Part shown: positions 5,705-8,938 of the stretch, piece after piece
Layout of the letters: every line of letters begins with the position of its first letter
Numbering within the stretch: position 1 is the stretch's first letter
NCBI GenBank assembly: GCA_020434085.1
Contig: JAGRBM010000562.1
Coordinates: 1-8,938, forward strand
Origin: Chrysiogenia bacterium
Lineage (GTDB): Bacteria; JAGRBM01
DNA: 8,938 nucleotides
Reading direction: 5' to 3'
Made by a program: the position numbers and the translations under genes
Notes under the pieces: model-generated
Database searches by the model: none
What the model saw: the letters and a program-made list of their open reading frames with translations, nothing else
What the model was told of the DNA's origin: nothing

Positions 5705-7420
5705 CTAGGGCGTGTCTTCACCCTCGAGCAATTCGAAGGGATTGCAGCCCATGTAGGTCTGATAGCCCTCCAGGTCCTGCTCGGGCAGAACCGCCTCGGA
5801 GGCGCTCTGGAACGTCACGAACCGGCCGTCGTTGGAGATCCGACCGGCAATGCAGTCGCCTTCGAGCTCGTTGCCATCGGCATCGACCGTTGTCCGCTCG
5901 ATGAGGCTGCTCTCCCGGTCGAGCACGAACATATCGTTGCTCCGGTTGGTGTCGCCCGGAACAAGGTTCGTAGCGGCCGACTCAAACGCGACGTAGCGCC
6001 CGTTGTCGGAGATGCTCGGGTGCATGCTTGGACCATCGGGAGCGCGCCCGATCGTCGTGGTGCTCACCTGCGTCACGGTGGAAGTCTCGCGATCATAGAG
6101 AAATACTTCTGCGCCACCATGGGTGTTCTGGGTATCGGTCATATCCGTCGCGTCCGAGGAAAACACCACGTAACGGCCGCCGCGGGAGATCGCCGGCTCC
6201 CCGCTGTTTCCATTCGCCGGCTTGTTCTGCGGCGTGCGACTTACCAGTACGATCTCTCCGGTCTTGAGATCGGTCAACACGAGCTGCATGGTGCTCTCCC
6301 GGGTGTCGGCTTCGAGATTCTTGATCGAAGTCTGGAAGGCGATCTCATCGGCGTTGGGCGAGAGTGCGGGATCGGCGCTGGCATACTCACCGGGCTTGCC
6401 GTTGAACAGGCTCACCAGTCGAAGTCCGCCGAAGGCCTGATCCTTGATATAGATCTGCGTAACCCCGTGGGTATCGGCGCTGCTGAGCGTTGTCGCCGCA
6501 CTGGTAAACGCAACAAATGCCCCGCAACCGGAAATCGATGGTTGCAGCGAGGGAGCGTTGGGCTCCACACCCTTCTCGGTGATGCTGATGCGCTTGGTAT
6601 GGTTCGTGTGACGGTCACGGAAATAGATATCGGTGACTCCATTGGTATCTCCGGGTACCAGGTTGGTCGCGTCCGATTCATAAGCCAGGTAACGCGCGCA
6701 CGAACTCATCACACCGTTGGTGCTCGCCCCGTTTCCCAGTTCCCCGGTGTCGTTCACGCTGATGGCCTCCGCCTTGCCCTTCTCTTTGTCGAAGAAGAAG
6801 ATATCCGAGGATGAGTTTTCATCACCCTGAACAAAGTTGTCCGAGTCGCTTGCAAAGGCGGAGTAGCGCCCGTCGGCGTTGGCGATGCTGCCAAGGCTGT
6901 CGCCGTCGCCGCCCTGCCCTTCGGCGCCCTTGCTCACAAGGCTCGGCCGGGAATCAATCCCGGGATTTGAGTGCACCGTGATGGTCTTCGTAATCAGTGG
7001 CCTGGCGCCATCGACCGAGATCTCCAGTTCCACCTCACCCGTGGCGTCGATGACGACGTGATGGAAACGCGCCATCCCGTTGGTCACGGGAACACTGGTG
7101 ACACCCGAGACGCCGCCGTCGCGGTCCTTGATCGTAACGGTGGCGGTCTTCGGTTCATCGTCAGTAACTCCGGCTGCCTCCATCTCTTCGACCTGAACGG
7201 CAAAGTGCCCCAGGCCGACACCCGCCTGGGCTTCGTCGGCCGGTTCCACCGCAAAAGAGAGTGCACGCACGTACTGTTCGTCTTTCGTAGCGTCAGTACA
7301 CGACAGTAGCGTTATGCCCAATAGAACGACAAACACACTCGACACGCCGCGTCGCAGAAGCTCATAATGATCTGAATAGCGGCTACGGTGATCCTGACGC
7401 CCAGTAGAGGATAAATTCAT
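5705..7420 (-). CDS. Probable lipoprotein with Ig-like domain and seven-bladed TolB/PD40-type beta-propeller
   Basis: A 571-residue exported protein. The N-terminus has basic residues (RRG at 23-25), a hydrophobic segment VSSVFVVLLGITLLSC and a lipobox LLSC with Cys41, which predicts lipid anchoring; the polar stretch before it is unusually long. Residues about 50-150 look like an Ig-like beta-sandwich (VRALSFAVEP...VTIKDRDGGVSG...VELEISVDG). From about 182 to 560 seven repeats occur with a 57-60 residue period, starting at about 182, 239, 298, 355, 413, 473 and 530. Each has the pattern (D/N)GRYVAFxSxATNLVPGDTN...D(I/M)F(V/F)xD, the PD40/TolB-like repeat of a seven-bladed propeller. Cys241 and Cys299 sit at equivalent positions in blades 2 and 3; C522 and C558 are in the last blade. 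I chose ATG 7420 because GGGAAG lies 8 nt upstream. The reading frame continues open to 8194, but that part is antisense to the next gene. A role in surface or envelope binding is inferred. Confidence 0.85.
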   Translation of the reverse strand: MNLSSTGRQDHRSRYSDHYELLRRGVSSVFVVLLGITLLSCTDATKDEQYVRALSFAVEPADEAQAGVGLGHFAVQVEEMEAAGVTDDEPKTATVTIKDRDGGVSGVTSVPVTNGMARFHHVVIDATGEVELEISVDGARPLITKTITVHSNPGIDSRPSLVSKGAEGQGGDGDSLGSIANADGRYSAFASDSDNFVQGDENSSSDIFFFDKEKGKAEAISVNDTGELGNGASTNGVMSSCARYLAYESDATNLVPGDTNGVTDIYFRDRHTNHTKRISITEKGVEPNAPSLQPSISGCGAFVAFTSAATTLSSADTHGVTQIYIKDQAFGGLRLVSLFNGKPGEYASADPALSPNADEIAFQTSIKNLEADTRESTMQLVLTDLKTGEIVLVSRTPQNKPANGNSGEPAISRGGRYVVFSSDATDMTDTQNTHGGAEVFLYDRETSTVTQVSTTTIGRAPDGPSMHPSISDNGRYVAFESAATNLVPGDTNRSNDMFVLDRESSLIERTTVDADGNELEGDCIAGRISNDGRFVTFQSASEAVLPEQDLEGYQTYMGCNPFELLEGEDTP

Positions 7421-7471
7421 AGACAACACTTCCCACCTGTTGGACAAGTAATGACGCGATGCAAAAGTCAT

Positions 7472-7487
7472 GAGGTGCCTGAACCTC
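7472..7487. repeat. Inverted repeat at the predicted start of the lipoprotein transcript
   Basis: GAGGT-GCCTGA-ACCTC is a 5-bp inverted repeat that begins just after the TATAAT on the minus strand and spans the predicted transcription start. It could be an operator or a small hairpin at the 5' end of the mRNA. Short arms make chance possible. Confidence 0.3.
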
Positions 7488-7489
7488 TC

Positions 7490-7518
7490 ATTATAAACCA
7501 TAATTTCGCTACATTTTC
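7490..7518 (-). promoter_or_regulatory. Promoter of the beta-propeller lipoprotein gene
   Basis: On the minus strand there is a perfect TATAAT -10 (7495 down to 7490) with a poor -35 candidate, GAAAAT (7518-7513), at 17 bp spacing. The expected start is near 7483, giving a leader of about 63 nt. The weak -35 and the palindrome immediately upstream (7518-7528) would suit an activator-dependent promoter. Confidence 0.5.
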
Positions 7519-7528
7519 CATGACATGG
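7518..7528. repeat. Palindrome CCATG-A-CATGG in the divergent promoter region
   Basis: A perfect 5-bp inverted repeat around a single central base. Its centre lies about 40 bp upstream of the predicted lipoprotein transcription start, next to the poor -35, which is the usual position of an activator that contacts RNA polymerase. No regulator can be named. Confidence 0.35.
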
Positions 7529-7559
7529 GTCACCTTTGTCACTGAATTCATTAGTTCCC

Positions 7560-7576
7560 GTCCAGCGCGACTGGAC
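7560..7576. repeat. Inverted repeat GTCCAG-N5-CTGGAC in the divergent promoter region
   Basis: Perfect 6-bp arms separated by CGCGA, giving a 17-bp dyad. It lies 31 bp upstream of the -35 candidate of the pseudo-receiver gene, centred about 75 bp before the predicted start. Spacing and symmetry are what a homodimeric helix-turn-helix protein would recognise; the protein is unknown. Confidence 0.4.
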
Positions 7577-7607
7577 TATCAGTGCAATTGTTCCGTGACG
7601 TACCTCC

Positions 7608-7636
7608 TTGTTAGTTTCGTTATTTTCTGAGATAGT
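7608..7636 (+). promoter_or_regulatory. Candidate promoter of the pseudo-receiver/diguanylate cyclase unit
   Basis: TTGTTA (7608-7613) and GATAGT (7631-7636) are separated by exactly 17 bp and match the sigma-70 -35/-10 consensus at four of six positions each. The predicted start is near 7643, leaving a leader of about 57 nt. The region is AT-richer than its surroundings. Weak but the best candidate on this strand. Confidence 0.35.
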
Positions 7637-7672
7637 TTCCTGTACACCTTTGTTCACGCACACGCACCTGTC

Positions 7673-7688
7673 GCGCGCTATTGCGCGC
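7673..7688 (+). repeat. GC hairpin directly before the ribosome binding site of the pseudo-receiver gene
   Basis: GCGCGC-TATT-GCGCGC forms a 6-bp all-GC stem with a four-base loop. It ends one base before the GGAG ribosome binding site (7690-7693) of the gene starting at 7700. It may influence ribosome loading on this mRNA. It has no T-tract, so it is not a terminator. Confidence 0.45.
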
Positions 7689-7699
7689 CGGAGCCGAGC

Positions 7700-8206
7700 A
7701 TGCCCCTGTTTCGACCCGAACATCTCCCGCGTTTCATGGGCGGAACCACGTTCTCCGACAGGGCAATCCGCGAGCCCAAGCCCGCGGTCACCTTCATGGG
7801 CCACCTGGGCGATGTGCTGGCGGACTTCCCGCCGCGAGTTCTGGTTTGTGAGGATGACACCCCGTTGCGCATGCAACTGCGCAGCGTGTTCCGCGGCATT
7901 GGCTGCTGCGTCGATGCACCGGAGCTCAGCTCCAATGCTTTCCACGAGATTGAAACCGAGGACTTCGATCTGGTTCTGATGCATTTCACTCAGGCCCTTG
8001 TAGATGCCGACAGGGTGGAATTTGCCCCCTGGGCTCGAATCTCCACGCCCTTCATCCTTTTTGACGACGAGGATCGGCGGAGTGAGGCAAAGCGGCTGGG
8101 CTTCGAGGGTTTTCACCGGCTGCCCATCACGCCCGGTGATGCGCAACGAATGCTGGGACATCATGTCTACGGCGACCTGATGAAAGGGATGCACTCAATC
8201 GGTTGA
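7700..8206 (+). CDS. Pseudo-receiver (response-regulator-like) protein lacking the phospho-acceptor Asp
   Basis: A 168-residue soluble protein. Residues 1-44 are an unrecognised N-terminal extension. From 45 the receiver fold begins: PRVLVCEDDTPLRMQL supplies the beta1 acidic residues (E51, D52, D53), followed by an alpha1-like stretch and EDFDLVLMHF at beta3. In a phosphorylated receiver the residue after DLVLM would be the acceptor Asp; here it is His95. The conserved Ser/Thr after beta4 is replaced (STPFILFDDEDR), and the beta5 Lys-Pro is replaced by LP (GFHRLPIT). It is therefore a receiver fold that should not take phosphate in the usual way. There is no output domain. GGAG lies 6 nt upstream of the ATG. 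A GGDEF gene follows 50 bp downstream on the same strand, so the two are probably co-transcribed and the pseudo-receiver may be a binding partner in that cyclic-di-GMP pathway. Confidence 0.78.
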   Translation: MPLFRPEHLPRFMGGTTFSDRAIREPKPAVTFMGHLGDVLADFPPRVLVCEDDTPLRMQLRSVFRGIGCCVDAPELSSNAFHEIETEDFDLVLMHFTQALVDADRVEFAPWARISTPFILFDDEDRRSEAKRLGFEGFHRLPITPGDAQRMLGHHVYGDLMKGMHSIG

Positions 8207-8256
8207 ATTTCGAAGGCAGGCGCAACAGCAAGGCGGGACAAGCATCGGGGAAAACC

Positions 8257-8938
8257 ATGTCTGAGCACATCAATGGGGACGCACAAACTAAGCAGACCTC
8301 GGCACAACAAGGTATGCATTCCAAGCATGTCATCGACCGTGCGCCATCGGCCCTCTTTGCCTGCAGCGCCGAGAAAGGCCGACCCCTGCTCTATGCCAGC
8401 GAGCGCCTGGGGCACCTGACCGGCCGCCCGATTCACGAATTGCTCGCCGGCAATTGTCACCTCGACCGATTCATTGCGCGGGACGACCTCGTTCGCGTGC
8501 GCGACGCGATCAACCGGGCCCTTGGTGCGGGAAACGACTACCAGGTCTCCTACCGCCTGATCAACGAGCAGCTCAACAAGGCGAACTGGGTCATCGAGAG
8601 CGGCGCATGCTACACCGGTGCCAACGATGAGCCGACGATCCACGGGATGGTCGCTCCCTTTCATTCGCGTGCCGATCACAGCGACCTCATCGAGCACCAC
8701 GCCCGATATGATTCTTCCACCGGTCTTCCGAACCGGCGCTCGCTCAAGGAGCGCGTCCAGTCGCGTATCAGCCAGATGCGGCGCGCCAACCAGCCATTTG
8801 CGATCCACTTTGTCGACATCGACCGATTCGAGCAAATCAATGAGACCTACGGCGAGTCCTGCGGCGATGAGGTGCTCAATCAGGCAGCGCTTCGCCTGCT
8901 ATGCCTGTGCAGCGATGGAGATCTGGTGGCACGGATTG
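8257..8938 (+). CDS. PAS-GGDEF diguanylate cyclase (partial, C-terminus outside window)
   Basis: The first 227 codons are present and the frame is open at the right edge. The ATG at 8257 has GGGG 6 nt upstream. Residues 1-24 are polar. Residues about 25-138 form a PAS domain: VIDRAPSALFACSAE, LLYASERLGHLTGRPIHELL, then YQVSYRLINEQ and ANWVIESGACY strands, the usual PAS_3-like pattern, followed by a short linker. From about 150 the GGDEF domain begins with YDSSTGLPNRRSLKERV, then FVDIDRFEQINETYG (the metal-binding Asp at 187 or 189 and the guanine-contacting Asn) and CGDEVLNQAALRL. The window ends at LVARI, exactly where the GG(D/E)EF signature should follow, so catalytic competence cannot be judged. 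No membrane helix or signal peptide, hence cytoplasmic. The product would be cyclic-di-GMP; the PAS ligand is unknown. An EAL domain could follow outside the window. Confidence 0.93.
   Translation, partial: MSEHINGDAQTKQTSAQQGMHSKHVIDRAPSALFACSAEKGRPLLYASERLGHLTGRPIHELLAGNCHLDRFIARDDLVRVRDAINRALGAGNDYQVSYRLINEQLNKANWVIESGACYTGANDEPTIHGMVAPFHSRADHSDLIEHHARYDSSTGLPNRRSLKERVQSRISQMRRANQPFAIHFVDIDRFEQINETYGESCGDEVLNQAALRLLCLCSDGDLVARI

Noticed and set aside
5259-5708. Plus-strand frame covering the start of the AAA+ gene and its upstream region
   Set aside because: Overlaps the conserved Walker A region on the other strand and runs through the terminator hairpin; no domain resemblance.
7421-8194. 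Open extension of the lipoprotein reading frame on the minus strand to 8194, giving an 829-residue protein
   Set aside because: The extension is antisense to the pseudo-receiver gene, crosses the AT-rich divergent promoter region, and would place the signal peptide and lipobox in the middle of the protein.

Overview
The window is GC-rich and reads as a Gram-negative chromosome. It encodes an inner-membrane RND pump, a periplasmic LolA-like protein, an outer-membrane beta-barrel and a probable lipoprotein. Its regulatory proteins (PAS, AAA+ of the sigma-54-activator type, receiver, GGDEF) are typical of environmental Proteobacteria, Myxococcota or Desulfobacterota. I cannot place it more precisely from sequence alone. 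There are no rRNA, tRNA, CRISPR, transposase or phage signals.

Region 1 (1-3955, minus strand) is a tightly packed operon read right to left. It holds an MMPL/HAE3-type RND transporter, then a LolA-like periplasmic protein whose start overlaps the transporter stop by 8 bp, then after 10 bp a beta-barrel outer-membrane protein cut by the window edge. Together they look like an envelope-spanning export or lipid-trafficking route. Between this operon and the next, divergent gene lies a perfect inverted repeat, TACCCC-CCA-GGGGTA, that resembles operators of the CsoR/CstR family.

Region 2 (4065-5449) is a convergent pair. On the plus strand is a small PAS-like protein with a C-terminal CxxC...CxxC module. 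On the minus strand is a stand-alone, degenerate AAA+ domain of the sigma-54 activator family that lacks the GAFTGA loop, the normal Walker B acidic residues, a receiver and a DNA-binding domain. Upstream of the AAA+ gene is a nested palindrome, followed by a strong hairpin terminator.

Region 3 (5705-7420, minus strand) encodes a probable lipoprotein with an Ig-like domain followed by seven TolB/PD40-type beta-propeller repeats. A 279-bp AT-richer divergent promoter region with several palindromes separates it from region 4.

Region 4 (7700 to the end, plus strand) is a pseudo-receiver protein that has lost its phospho-acceptor aspartate, followed 50 bp later by a PAS-GGDEF diguanylate cyclase cut by the window edge just before its active-site motif. 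The common thread in regions 2-4 is signalling proteins whose canonical catalytic or phosphorylation residues are missing, beside an apparently intact cyclic-di-GMP enzyme.
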